A DNA stretch of 9,839 bases, taken from positions 1-9,839 of the forward strand of contig JACIWF010000043.1 in NCBI GenBank assembly GCA_014361095.1, read 5' to 3'. The notes beneath the pieces were generated by a model that worked only from the letters and a program-made list of their open reading frames with translations, searched no databases and had not been told where the DNA came from. The DNA is from Hadesarchaea archaeon (GTDB lineage: Archaea; Hadarchaeota; Hadarchaeia; Hadarchaeales; Hadarchaeaceae). Below are positions 1 to 7,001 of this stretch, one piece after another. The position numbers and the translations under genes were made by a program. Position 1 is the first letter of the stretch; the number at the start of each line of letters is the position of its first letter.

Positions 1-1
1 A

Positions 2-391
2 AGGGGCGAAATACTTACCGAAATATTTGTGCCCAAAGCTCCTTCTGGGACAAAAGCAGTCTTTCTTAAGAAAGGCCGGACAAGCGAAGACATCGCTCAA
101 GTTAATGTTGCGGTTCGCTTGACGGTAACCGGCGAAGTCTGCAGGCTGGCCAGAATAGTTCTTGGTGCGGTGGCGCCGACACCGTTGAGAGCAAAGGCCG
201 CCGAGGCGATGTTGGAAGGAATGAAGCTGGGGGAAATTTACCAGTTGGTCGATAAGGTGGCAAAAAAAGCTGCTGAAGAGACGAAGCCAATAAGCGACGT
301 CAGGGCTCCGGCAGAGTATCGCCGGGCCGTGGCAGAGGTCCTGACCAAGCGAGCCGTAAGTGTTCTTTTGGAAAGATTCAAAGGTGGTTAG
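2..391 (+). CDS. Molybdenum hydroxylase FAD-binding (medium) subunit, C-terminal fragment
   Basis: This is the 3' part of a gene that begins before the window; the frame is open back to base 2, so the GTG at 29 is an internal Val codon, not a start. The visible ~129 residues match the C-terminal domain of the FAD subunit of xanthine dehydrogenase/CO dehydrogenase-type enzymes (CoxM/XdhB/YgfM group): a GE-I-L-T-E-I strand, then R-x-x-x-D-I-A, the family signature LGAVAPTPLRAKAAE, and PISDVRAPAEYRR near the end. In these enzymes the subunit passes electrons from the [2Fe-2S] subunit through FAD to the acceptor. The stop TAG is followed at once by the ATG of the [2Fe-2S] subunit (TAGATG), so the two are surely co-transcribed. 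The large molybdopterin subunit is not in the window and is probably upstream. Family is clear; substrate (purine, aldehyde, nicotinate, CO) cannot be told from this domain. Confidence 0.93.
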   Translation, partial: RGEILTEIFVPKAPSGTKAVFLKKGRTSEDIAQVNVAVRLTVTGEVCRLARIVLGAVAPTPLRAKAAEAMLEGMKLGEIYQLVDKVAKKAAEETKPISDVRAPAEYRRAVAEVLTKRAVSVLLERFKGG

Positions 392-880
392 ATGGTCGGG
401 AAAGAACAGAAAAAAATCCGAGTCAAGTTAAACGTCAATGGCAAGGAATATGAGGTCGAGGTTAAGCCCCACTGGACACTACTGCAGGTAATCAGAGATC
501 AGCTGGGGTTAACAGGAACCAAGTACGGCTGCGGAACCGGTGAGTGCGGAGCCTGCACCGTTATAATTGATGGGAAGCCCATGACCTCCTGTCTGGTGCT
601 TGCGGCGTCGGCTGAAGGCAGAAAGATCGTCACGATTGAGGGGATCTCAAACGGCGATAGGTTACACCCACTGCAGGAGGCCTTCATCGAGGAAGGCGCG
701 ATACAATGCGGATACTGCACACCCGGCATGATTTTGACCGCCAAGGCCTTTCTGGAGAGAAACCCGAACCCGACAGAGGAAGATGTGAGAAGGGCAATTG
801 ATGGCAATCTGTGCAGGTGCACCGGTTATGTGAAAATAGTAAGGGCCATACTGAAGGCGTCAAAAAAGTTAAGAAAATGA
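392..880 (+). CDS. Molybdenum hydroxylase [2Fe-2S] (small) subunit, CoxS/XdhC-like
   Basis: Complete 162-residue iron-sulfur subunit of the xanthine dehydrogenase/CO dehydrogenase family, near the usual length of ~150-170. The N-terminal plant-ferredoxin domain (about 8-82) carries C47, C52, C55 and C67 in CGTGECGACT...SC. The C-terminal helical [2Fe-2S] domain (about 90-155) carries C106 and C109 in QCGYCTPGM and C141 and C143 in NLCRCTGY. All eight cluster ligands are present, so the protein should be functional. It moves electrons from the molybdopterin site in the large subunit to FAD in the medium subunit. It starts directly after the stop codon of the FAD subunit with no spacer, which implies translational coupling. 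Order here is medium then small; the large subunit must lie elsewhere, since what follows is an unrelated AOR-family gene. The substrate is not determined by this subunit. Confidence 0.96.
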   Translation: MVGKEQKKIRVKLNVNGKEYEVEVKPHWTLLQVIRDQLGLTGTKYGCGTGECGACTVIIDGKPMTSCLVLAASAEGRKIVTIEGISNGDRLHPLQEAFIEEGAIQCGYCTPGMILTAKAFLERNPNPTEEDVRRAIDGNLCRCTGYVKIVRAILKASKKLRK

Positions 881-891
881 TGCCTCTCCAC

Positions 892-910
892 GGTTGTTCT
901 TATTTAACGA
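892..910 (+). promoter_or_regulatory. Possible TATA-like element before the first AOR gene
   Basis: The 67-base gap between the [2Fe-2S] gene and the AOR gene contains TTATTTAA (about 899-906), some 42 bases before the ATG at 948. In an archaeon this could place a transcription start near 925-930 and give the AOR gene a promoter of its own with a leader of about 20 bases. The match is loose and such AT-rich words occur by chance; read-through from the upstream genes is equally possible. Confidence 0.25.
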
Positions 911-947
911 CGAGGGAAAACGATTAATAGTCTTTTTGGAAAGTAGG

Positions 948-2714
948 ATGGGTGAAAAAATTACAGAAAATTTTAAGTTGGAAAAAGTTCTTCGGGTGAA
1001 TTTAACAAGCGGTTCGATAAAGTCTGAGCCGCTTGAAAAAGGAGCGAAAGAACTTATCGGTGGAAAAGGGGTTGCTGCCTATTATATGCTGAAAGAAGTG
1101 AGGCCGGGCACAGACCCACTTTCCCCGGACAATAAATTGATATTTAGCTGGGGCCCGCTGACAGGGATAGCTCCAACAACTTCGCGGCTGGTGGTCAGTA
1201 CAAAGTCGCCTCTCACCGGGACCTTTTTGGACTCTTATTCTGGCGGCATGTTTCCTGCCAAGCTTAGGTTCGGTCTACCGGGACACGTCGGTATAATTTT
1301 TGAAGGGAAGGCCGAGGAAATGTGCTATCTTTTAGTTGACCATGGCAATGTCGAGCTGGTTGCAGCACCGGAGTTGAAAGGGAAGAGTGTGGCTGAGCTT
1401 TATCAAAGGTTCGGTAAGGGTGTAGAAATAGCAGGAATTGGTGTTGGAGGCGAAAAGATGGTGAGATACGCCACCATCTCCTCCGATTTTGGAACGCACC
1501 ATGCCGGCAGGGGTGGAGCTGGTGCAGTCATGGGTTCAAAGAACCTCAAGTGTGTTGTGGCCAAAAGTGACCCACCAGTTTTGCCTAAGGAGATTAGGGA
1601 TCTTTCTGTTGCCTACGTGAAAAAATTGAGGGAGAACCCCGGAACCCAGTGGGCGATTCAGATTGGAACTGCAGGGACGACATTTTCTTCCCAAAGTGCC
1701 GGCATTTTACCCTCGTTTGGTTGGAAGATGGGCAAATTTCCCGGCTATGACGGCATAAGCCCGGAAAAAGTCAAGGAAAGCACCAAGGAAAGAAAGACGT
1801 GCTACAATTGCCCGCTCGCCTGCGGCTATTCGCTGAGGCTGAAGGGTAAATTTGAGATTGAGACGAGGAAGGGTCCGGAATACGAGACGATTGCAATGTT
1901 GGGTCCGAACTGCGGCATCGACGACTTGAGTGCAATATCAAAACTTGACTACCTCTGTGGCGAGTACGGTATCGATACCATTGAAGTGGGAAATATAATC
2001 AGCTGGTTGATGAGATGCAGCGAGGAAGGAATTAAGATTTACGACATAAAATTCGGCGAAGTTGAAAAGTGTCTTCAGGTTGTGGAGGCTATTGCCCACC
2101 GAAAGGAGAAGCTTGGGGATACTCTGGCTGACGGGCTGAAAAAGGCAGTCTCAGTTTACGGCGGCGAGGACTTTGCCGTCGAGTGCAAGGGAATGAGCTA
2201 TCCCGGCTATGACCCCCGCGGCAGCGTGGCAATGGCTCTGGCCTACGCGACGAGTGATCGTGGAGCTTGCCACAAGAGATCTTGGGCTGTAGGACCAACG
2301 ACTTTCTGGGGGGATGCAGCGTTTAACTATGAGAAGGCACCCAAGTTTGTCAAAGAGGATCATGACAATAATTCGATATTGTGGTGTTTGGCCATATGCG
2401 ACTTCGCCAGCCCGGTTTACCTCGAAGATCTTGGAAGCGAGTGGCTGCGGGCTTTAGGCTACGATTACACGGTTGAGCAGCTGAAGTCAATTGGAAATAA
2501 GGTGTGGAATATGGTCAGGGAGTTTAACGTGAGACACGGCTTTGATAGAAAAGACGATTACCTGCCAAAGATGATGACAAAGCCGCTTGGTGGGGAAGGA
2601 CCGGCCAGCGGCAAGAGCATAGATTCAGCTGGATTCAAGTTAATGCTGGAAAAGTACTATGAGCTCCAAGGGTGGACAAAGGATGGGAAGCCAAAATTAA
2701 ATTTGGATGTGTGA
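948..2714 (+). CDS. Aldehyde:ferredoxin oxidoreductase family tungsten enzyme (complete)
   Basis: 588 residues, close to the ~600 usual for AOR. These enzymes oxidise aldehydes to carboxylates with a tungsten (or Mo) bis-pterin and one [4Fe-4S] cluster, reducing ferredoxin in the cytoplasm. The N-terminal pterin-binding domain (about 10-210) holds FSWGPLTG and HHAGRGGAGAVMGSKNLK. The cluster ligands are C285, C288 and C292 (CYNCPLACG) and C484 (LAICDF), a spacing like Pyrococcus AOR (288/291/295/494). The pterin loop GEYGID ends at D343. GPEYE (311-313) and ATSDRGACH with H442 match positions of the active-site Glu and His of Pyrococcus AOR. The frame extends to a TTG at 894, but ATG 948 gives the normal family N-terminus (FKLEKVLRVNL). 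No ferredoxin-like subunit is adjacent, so a single-subunit AOR/FOR/GOR-like enzyme using free ferredoxin is likely. Substrate unknown. Its end overlaps the longest reading of the next gene. Confidence 0.95.
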   Translation: MGEKITENFKLEKVLRVNLTSGSIKSEPLEKGAKELIGGKGVAAYYMLKEVRPGTDPLSPDNKLIFSWGPLTGIAPTTSRLVVSTKSPLTGTFLDSYSGGMFPAKLRFGLPGHVGIIFEGKAEEMCYLLVDHGNVELVAAPELKGKSVAELYQRFGKGVEIAGIGVGGEKMVRYATISSDFGTHHAGRGGAGAVMGSKNLKCVVAKSDPPVLPKEIRDLSVAYVKKLRENPGTQWAIQIGTAGTTFSSQSAGILPSFGWKMGKFPGYDGISPEKVKESTKERKTCYNCPLACGYSLRLKGKFEIETRKGPEYETIAMLGPNCGIDDLSAISKLDYLCGEYGIDTIEVGNIISWLMRCSEEGIKIYDIKFGEVEKCLQVVEAIAHRKEKLGDTLADGLKKAVSVYGGEDFAVECKGMSYPGYDPRGSVAMALAYATSDRGACHKRSWAVGPTTFWGDAAFNYEKAPKFVKEDHDNNSILWCLAICDFASPVYLEDLGSEWLRALGYDYTVEQLKSIGNKVWNMVREFNVRHGFDRKDDYLPKMMTKPLGGEGPASGKSIDSAGFKLMLEKYYELQGWTKDGKPKLNLDV

Positions 2715-2724
2715 GAGAGGTTTA

Positions 2725-4077
2725 ATGGTGTTGAACATGGTGGAAAAAATCTTGATCGATAACGGAATTGTCGTCACCATGAATCCCCGGCGCGAGGTCC
2801 TCAGGAATGCCTCGGTTCTGGTTGAAGGGGACAGGATAGCCGACATAGGTGATGCTGCCGAGATAAGGCGGAAACACAAGCCGGACACCGTGATTGACGC
2901 CAGGGAGAAGGTGGTGATGCCTGGACTGGTTAACCTGCACCTGCACCCAGGAACGATAATCAGAGGCGTGGGTGAACACATGGGACTGGAGGAGTGGGCT
3001 GAACAAATTCTTTACCCATATCTGGCTGCGATGAGGCCTGAGGATGCTTACTTTTCCGCTTGTTTGGCCTATGCCGAAGCGCTTCTTACCGGAACCACGA
3101 CCATCAACCTGATGTATGCTTATATTTTTGAGATGGCAAAGGCAGCGGATGATCTGGGGATCAGGGCAGTTTTATCAAGCGAGGCCGCGGATCTGGTTGA
3201 AGGGCAGCCGACTTTGGAAGAAAATGAACGAGCTTTCAGAGAACTTCATTCACCCAGCGGGAAAATAAAGGTCTGGTTCGGCGTCGAGTGGTTGCCGATT
3301 TGCTCGGATGAATTCCTGTTGAAGGCCAGAGAGCTGGCAGACAAATACAATACCGGCATTCACATCCACCTCAATGAGTCCAAGGGCGAGGTTGAGGCTT
3401 GCGTGAAAAAGTTTGGAAAGAGACCAACTGAGCGTGCCCATGATCTGGGCGTCATGGGGCCCGATGTCGTCGCGGCCCACTGCGTCTGGCTTTCGGATCG
3501 GGAGATGAAGCTCTACGCCGAGACCGGGACCCACATCTCACACAACCCGGTCTCAAATGCAAAGCTGGGAAACGGCCTTGCCAAGGTGCCCGAGCTGGTG
3601 GAGCTGGGAGTTAACGTCGGCTTGGGAACGGATGATGCTCCGTGCAACAATACCGTGAATATGTTTGAGACGATGAAGTTCGCCTCGCTGGCCCAGAAGT
3701 CAAGGTTCACCGATGCCTCCAAGATGCCGGCCATGCAGGTGCTGGAGATGGCGACGCTCAACGGCGCCCGGGCGCTGGGGATGGAGAAGGAGATCGGCTC
3801 GATAGAGGTGGGTAAGAAGGCCGACATCATCCTGATTGATTTGAACGTGCCCAACATGCGCCCCGTTCACTTCGGTGAGTACTCCAACATCTGTCAGAAC
3901 CTGGTTTACTCCTCGCTGGGCAACTCGGTGGACACGGTGATGGTCGACGGGCAGGTCGTCGTCGAGGGCCGGAAGCTGAAGACGATGGATCTGGGCGAGA
4001 TCATCAGGAAGCACGGGGAGCTGGCGACAGACCTGCTGGAGAGACGAAAGAAGTACATCAAACCTCTGCCGTTTTAA
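2725..4077 (+). CDS. Amidohydrolase, MTA/SAH deaminase-like (metal-dependent aminohydrolase)
   Basis: 450 residues from ATG 2725. The frame also allows ATG 2707, inside the AOR gene, and ATG 2737; 2725 has GAGAGAGG 4 bases upstream and is preferred. It belongs to the TIM-barrel amidohydrolase superfamily, in the group of MTA/SAH deaminase, TrzN/AtzA and SsnA. Metal and catalytic residues are in place: H72 and H74 (NLHLHPG), H215 and E218 (HIHLNES), H252 (VAAHCVW) and D303 (GTDDAPCNN). Other landmarks are LLTGTTT, SHNPVSNAKLGNG and NMFETMKFASLAQK; the C-terminal strand (GKKADIILIDL) rejoins the small beta domain. The known reaction type is hydrolytic removal of an amino group (or halide) from a purine or triazine ring. 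By overall resemblance MtaD-like deamination of adenosine-type compounds is the best guess, but the family is poor at predicting substrate. It is co-directional with the AOR and hydroxylase genes, probably one transcript. Confidence 0.93.
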   Translation: MVLNMVEKILIDNGIVVTMNPRREVLRNASVLVEGDRIADIGDAAEIRRKHKPDTVIDAREKVVMPGLVNLHLHPGTIIRGVGEHMGLEEWAEQILYPYLAAMRPEDAYFSACLAYAEALLTGTTTINLMYAYIFEMAKAADDLGIRAVLSSEAADLVEGQPTLEENERAFRELHSPSGKIKVWFGVEWLPICSDEFLLKARELADKYNTGIHIHLNESKGEVEACVKKFGKRPTERAHDLGVMGPDVVAAHCVWLSDREMKLYAETGTHISHNPVSNAKLGNGLAKVPELVELGVNVGLGTDDAPCNNTVNMFETMKFASLAQKSRFTDASKMPAMQVLEMATLNGARALGMEKEIGSIEVGKKADIILIDLNVPNMRPVHFGEYSNICQNLVYSSLGNSVDTVMVDGQVVVEGRKLKTMDLGEIIRKHGELATDLLERRKKYIKPLPF

Positions 4078-5216
4078 GCAGAGCCGGTGATAGCCATCTT
4101 GTAGAGAGCGAATAAGTCTTCCTTAGTGGTTGGTCTAGGATTTGTCGGTATTATATCTGTTTTTTCCACGAGTTCAGGGATATCTTCAATTTTCAGCCCG
4201 ACTTCTTCGAGCTTTTCAGGAAGACCTAACCTTTTACATAGCCCTTTAATTAACTCCACAGCTCTTTCAGCGCCTTTCTTCAGTGGAAGGGATTTGGCAT
4301 CTTCATCCAAAATTATGGCGATTTTCTTGAGCTTTTCCGTACAGTATTCCAAATTGTGCCACATCACGGTTGGAAGCAATGCACCGCAGAGCAGCCCGTG
4401 CGGCAGGTCGTATTGGCCCCCTATGGCGTGTGCCAGTCCATGAACGTTGCCTAGTCTAGCGTTGGCGGTGGCTATTCCTGCCAAAAGACTGCCGAGCAGC
4501 ATGTTTGATCGGGCTCCGATGTCGCTCCCGTCTGCCATAGTTTTTTCGATATTTCCGGCAATCAGTGCAATGGCCTTTTCAGCATAAACATCGGTCAAAG
4601 GGTTTGCCATTTTCGATACATAAGATTCAATGGCGTGTGAGAGCGCGTCCATCCCGGACCACATCGTGATCGTTGGCGGCAGCTTTAAGGTCAGCTCGGG
4701 GTCCAGTATCGCCGTCTTCGCGGTGAGGTGCCAGCTCAAAAAGAGAGTTTTTCTTTTTTCCCTGCTGCTGGTTATCATTGCCGCCCGGCTGACCTCGCTT
4801 CCCGTTCCTGCAGTGGTTGGAATCAGGATGAGCGGTAAGGGTGGAAATTTGAATTTATCAACACCCTGATATTCCCATAGGCTTCCTGGATTAGTTGCCA
4901 TGGCGGCGATAACTTTGGCCACATCCATTGGGCTTCCCCCACCGATGCCAAGAACTAAATCACAATTTTTTTCTTTCAAAAGGTTCAGTCCATCTATTAC
5001 ATCTGTGTCTTTAGGATTCGGTGTCACGTGTTCATAAACGATTAGATCAAAGCCTTTTAGAGATTCAATTATTTTTTTAATCAAATTGGTTTTCACCAGC
5101 CCCTTGTCGGTGACGATTAAAATTTTGGTCCCGCCAAGGGCTTTTATTTCCTCAGCAGCTTTACCAATACTTCCCGGCCCAAAAATTATCTTGGGCACTA
5201 TCCTGAACTCAAACAT
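4074..5216 (-). CDS. Iron-containing (group III) alcohol dehydrogenase
   Basis: 380 residues from ATG 5216. A TTG six bases further upstream is possible, but GATGAGG sits 8 bases before the ATG and only 2 before the TTG. Typical length for the family. The N-terminal Rossmann-like domain has FGPGSIGK (about 12-19) and the NAD(P) loop GIGGGSPMDVAK (90-101); PTTAGTGSEVS follows at about 133-143. The four metal ligands are D190 and H194 (GMDALSHAIESY), H259 (VHGLAH) and H273 (LPHG), all intact. Enzymes of this type interconvert alcohols and aldehydes with NAD(P)H; the sequence does not show which. Last gene of the minus-strand block, 56 bases after the RidA-like gene. Its stop shares bases with the stop of the convergent amidohydrolase. 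It may supply or remove aldehydes handled by the nearby AORs (inference). Confidence 0.95.
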   Translation of the reverse strand: MFEFRIVPKIIFGPGSIGKAAEEIKALGGTKILIVTDKGLVKTNLIKKIIESLKGFDLIVYEHVTPNPKDTDVIDGLNLLKEKNCDLVLGIGGGSPMDVAKVIAAMATNPGSLWEYQGVDKFKFPPLPLILIPTTAGTGSEVSRAAMITSSREKRKTLFLSWHLTAKTAILDPELTLKLPPTITMWSGMDALSHAIESYVSKMANPLTDVYAEKAIALIAGNIEKTMADGSDIGARSNMLLGSLLAGIATANARLGNVHGLAHAIGGQYDLPHGLLCGALLPTVMWHNLEYCTEKLKKIAIILDEDAKSLPLKKGAERAVELIKGLCKRLGLPEKLEEVGLKIEDIPELVEKTDIIPTNPRPTTKEDLFALYKMAITGSA

Positions 5217-5272
5217 CAGCAATGCCTCATCCTTCGTTGCAGTTCGGTTTACTTAAGCCTTGTGAGTTTCAA

Positions 5273-5653
5273 TCATTCAAAATATGCGACTGCCTTTACA
5301 GCGATCATCCACTTTTCAGATAGAAGTCTGCTCACTTCCACGATTGTACACACGGGCCAATAATCCTTAAAATATTCTCTCCTAATTTTCCTAAATTCAT
5401 CCAGGTTTTTCATGTCTGTCAAAAAAGCAGTCATGTCGACGATGTTTTTCAAATCTCCTCCAGCATTGGTCACAACTTTCTTTAGGTTGTCGAATACTTG
5501 CCTCGCCTGCGTTTCAAAGTCGCCCTCGCCCACTGTTTCGCCTTTAGAGTTTTCCGGAACTTGGGCGCAGATGAAAAGAAAATTTCCCGCCCTTATGGCG
5601 CGTGAGTACCCAATCGCCGGAGGCATGTCCTTTATCTGAAAAATTTTCTTCAT
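5273..5653 (-). CDS. RidA/YjgF/UK114-fold protein lacking archetypal RidA active-site residues
   Basis: 126 residues from ATG 5653, which has GAAGGT about 7 bases upstream and gives the family's normal N-terminus (MKKIFQIKDMPPAIGYSRAI). An ATG at 5668 in an ATGA overlap with the upstream M20 stop would add five residues and is also possible. Fold landmarks are AIRAGNFLFICAQVP, TQARQVFDNLKKVV and IVEVSRLL. Archetypal RidA hydrolyses 2-aminoacrylate-type enamines/imines to ketoacids using an Arg (R105 in E. coli). Here the corresponding PAR becomes PVC, putting C102 at the Arg site. By my alignment other contact positions also differ: C29 for S30, R91 for N88, I104 for C107, K120 for E120, and the GPYS motif is shortened to GYS. 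So it is a RidA-fold protein of a non-archetypal subgroup, unlikely to be an ordinary enamine deaminase. It sits between an M20 hydrolase and an alcohol dehydrogenase, suggesting a pathway-specific role. Confidence 0.92.
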   Translation of the reverse strand: MKKIFQIKDMPPAIGYSRAIRAGNFLFICAQVPENSKGETVGEGDFETQARQVFDNLKKVVTNAGGDLKNIVDMTAFLTDMKNLDEFRKIRREYFKDYWPVCTIVEVSRLLSEKWMIAVKAVAYFE

Positions 5654-5664
5654 CACACTTACCT

Positions 5665-6924
5665 TCATATTTCATTGAAGGCCAGTATGTAGGCAGTGTA
5701 AAGCTTGGCAGCGTCGACGAGTTCTTTCACACTTATTTTTTCGTTGATGATATGGGCGTCCTCAATCCTGCCCGGACCGCAAATGGCTGAAGGCACGCCA
5801 AACTTTGAAAACCATCCGGCGTCTGAGACTGACGGCCATATTGAGACCTCCGGCTTCTTCTGCAGTATTTTTTCCCTCACCTGAAGCAGAAGTTTGACAT
5901 AAGGGTTATTTTCATCAATGTGGGACGATGGGAAGACCTCACCCTTTTCCCTGACCAAGGATTCGCCGCCCCAGGTTATTTCCGGAGGGTGTTTACGTAG
6001 CCAGACATCGGCTTTGGCAACGTTCATCACGTGGTCAGTTATTTCCTTTTTAACGTCCTCAACGTCCTCGTTGGGCAGAAAGTGGGCCGTGTACCATATC
6101 CGGCATTCATCAGGTATGAAGATCGGGTTTCTGCCTCCCTCGATTACAGATGGATTTAGGGTGGTGATTCCAGGGGAAATTTTGGGATATTTTTTCATAA
6201 CCCCCCAGTATCTCTCAAGTTCTTGCATGCCTTCAATGATCTTGCACATCTTTTCTATGGTGTTTGCCGCTTCTACCCCACCTCCGGCGTGGATCATCTT
6301 GTGTCTGACGGCGTCGTGGTAGACATCCGGGCTTTTTGTCTTAATCCAAAAGGTTATGACGCCCCCCTGACCCTGTACTTCCAAGCCATTTGGTTCAGGG
6401 ATAATGGCAAAGTCGCACTTGTATCCTTTTTCCAGCAGCCTTTTTGTTCCCGGTTCACCAGCCTCTTCCCCTATTACTGACTGTATCATCAAGTTATTTT
6501 TTAGTTCTAGGCCACTTTCGGCAATGAGCTTCGCTGCAAAAAAGGCAGCGGCAAGGCCACCTTTCATATCGGTTGAGCCACGTCCGTAAAGATACCGGTC
6601 GTCGTAAAAACCCTTGAAGGGGTCAAAGTCCCACTTCTCATCCTCTTTTACTTCGGCCACGTCAACGTGACCGTTAAAGACAAGGGTCTTTCCACCTTTT
6701 TTACCTCTAAGCGTTCCGACCAGATCGGGTTCACCGGGATAGACGTCAACCAGCTTAACTTCCATCCCTATCTTCTTCATTTCGTTTGCCAGCCACTTTT
6801 GCAAAGGCAGCGTGTTTTTTGCCGGTGGATTTGGTGTTTTGAAAGAGATCAGCTTTGCAGCGCATTTCAATAATTCATCCTTTCTTTCCTCTATTTCGGA
6901 CAAAAATTCGTCGATGGTCTTCAT
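5665..6924 (-). CDS. M20-family metallohydrolase (ArgE/DapE/YgeY-like amidohydrolase or peptidase)
   Basis: 419 residues from ATG 6924, preceded by a GGGAAGTGTGAT ribosome-site-like stretch. The frame runs on to 6978, but those 18 extra residues overlap the probable promoter and are unlike the family. The enzyme cleaves amide bonds with a two-metal (usually Zn) centre. Visible ligands and catalytic residues are H86 and D88 (NGHVDVAE), D119 (GRGSTDMKGG), E153-E154 (GEEAGEPGT; E153 the likely base), E177 (IIPEPNG) and H391 (EDAHIINEK). The lid/dimerisation domain is about 185-300, with RHKMIHAGGG around the conserved His 208. Closest in pattern to the acetylornithine deacetylase/succinyl-diaminopimelate desuccinylase/YgeY group. 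It starts the minus-strand operon; its stop TGA overlaps an ATG of the RidA-like gene. No arginine or lysine biosynthesis gene is nearby, so a catabolic role in hydrolysing an N-acyl or N-carbamoyl intermediate is more likely. Substrate unknown. Confidence 0.93.
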   Translation of the reverse strand: MKTIDEFLSEIEERKDELLKCAAKLISFKTPNPPAKNTLPLQKWLANEMKKIGMEVKLVDVYPGEPDLVGTLRGKKGGKTLVFNGHVDVAEVKEDEKWDFDPFKGFYDDRYLYGRGSTDMKGGLAAAFFAAKLIAESGLELKNNLMIQSVIGEEAGEPGTKRLLEKGYKCDFAIIPEPNGLEVQGQGGVITFWIKTKSPDVYHDAVRHKMIHAGGGVEAANTIEKMCKIIEGMQELERYWGVMKKYPKISPGITTLNPSVIEGGRNPIFIPDECRIWYTAHFLPNEDVEDVKKEITDHVMNVAKADVWLRKHPPEITWGGESLVREKGEVFPSSHIDENNPYVKLLLQVREKILQKKPEVSIWPSVSDAGWFSKFGVPSAICGPGRIEDAHIINEKISVKELVDAAKLYTAYILAFNEI

Positions 6925-6955
6925 ATTTATCACACTTCCCAATATACTGGCTTTC

Positions 6956-6969
6956 ATAAAAATTTGAGC
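6956..6969 (-). promoter_or_regulatory. Candidate archaeal promoter (BRE/TATA) of the M20-RidA-ADH operon
   Basis: Read on the minus strand, CTCAAATTTTTATG lies about 32-45 bases before the ATG at 6924. A TATA box here would start transcription roughly 10 bases before the ATG, keeping the GGGAAGTGTGAT ribosome site at least partly in the mRNA. The element closely resembles CTCAAAAATTTTATA before the MoaD-like gene on the other strand, which supports both. No mapped transcript start is available. Confidence 0.45.
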
Positions 6970-6978
6970 GGTGAACAA

Positions 6979-7001
6979 TACAGTTGTTTAAAATTACTGT
7001 A
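6979..7001. promoter_or_regulatory. Inverted repeat TACAGT-N11-ACTGTA, possible operator
   Basis: Two perfect 6-base arms flank an AT-rich 11-base centre containing TTTAAA, so the whole 23-base element is nearly symmetrical around base 6990. It lies just upstream of the candidate TATA element of the minus-strand operon, about 55-77 bases before its ATG, where archaeal activators often bind. The size suits a helix-turn-helix dimer. No regulator gene is in the window, and a 6+6 repeat can occur by chance. Confidence 0.3.

Noticed and set aside
894..947. Longer N-terminus of the first AOR from TTG 894
   Set aside because: The extra 18 residues are unlike AOR-family N-termini; ATG 948 gives the expected start.
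4126..4869. Plus-strand frames opposite the alcohol dehydrogenase
   Set aside because: They are antisense shadows, rich in Ser and Phe, of a gene with intact catalytic motifs on the other strand.
6925..6978. Longer N-terminus of the M20 protein from 6978
   Set aside because: It would run through the likely ribosome site and promoter and adds residues not typical of the family.
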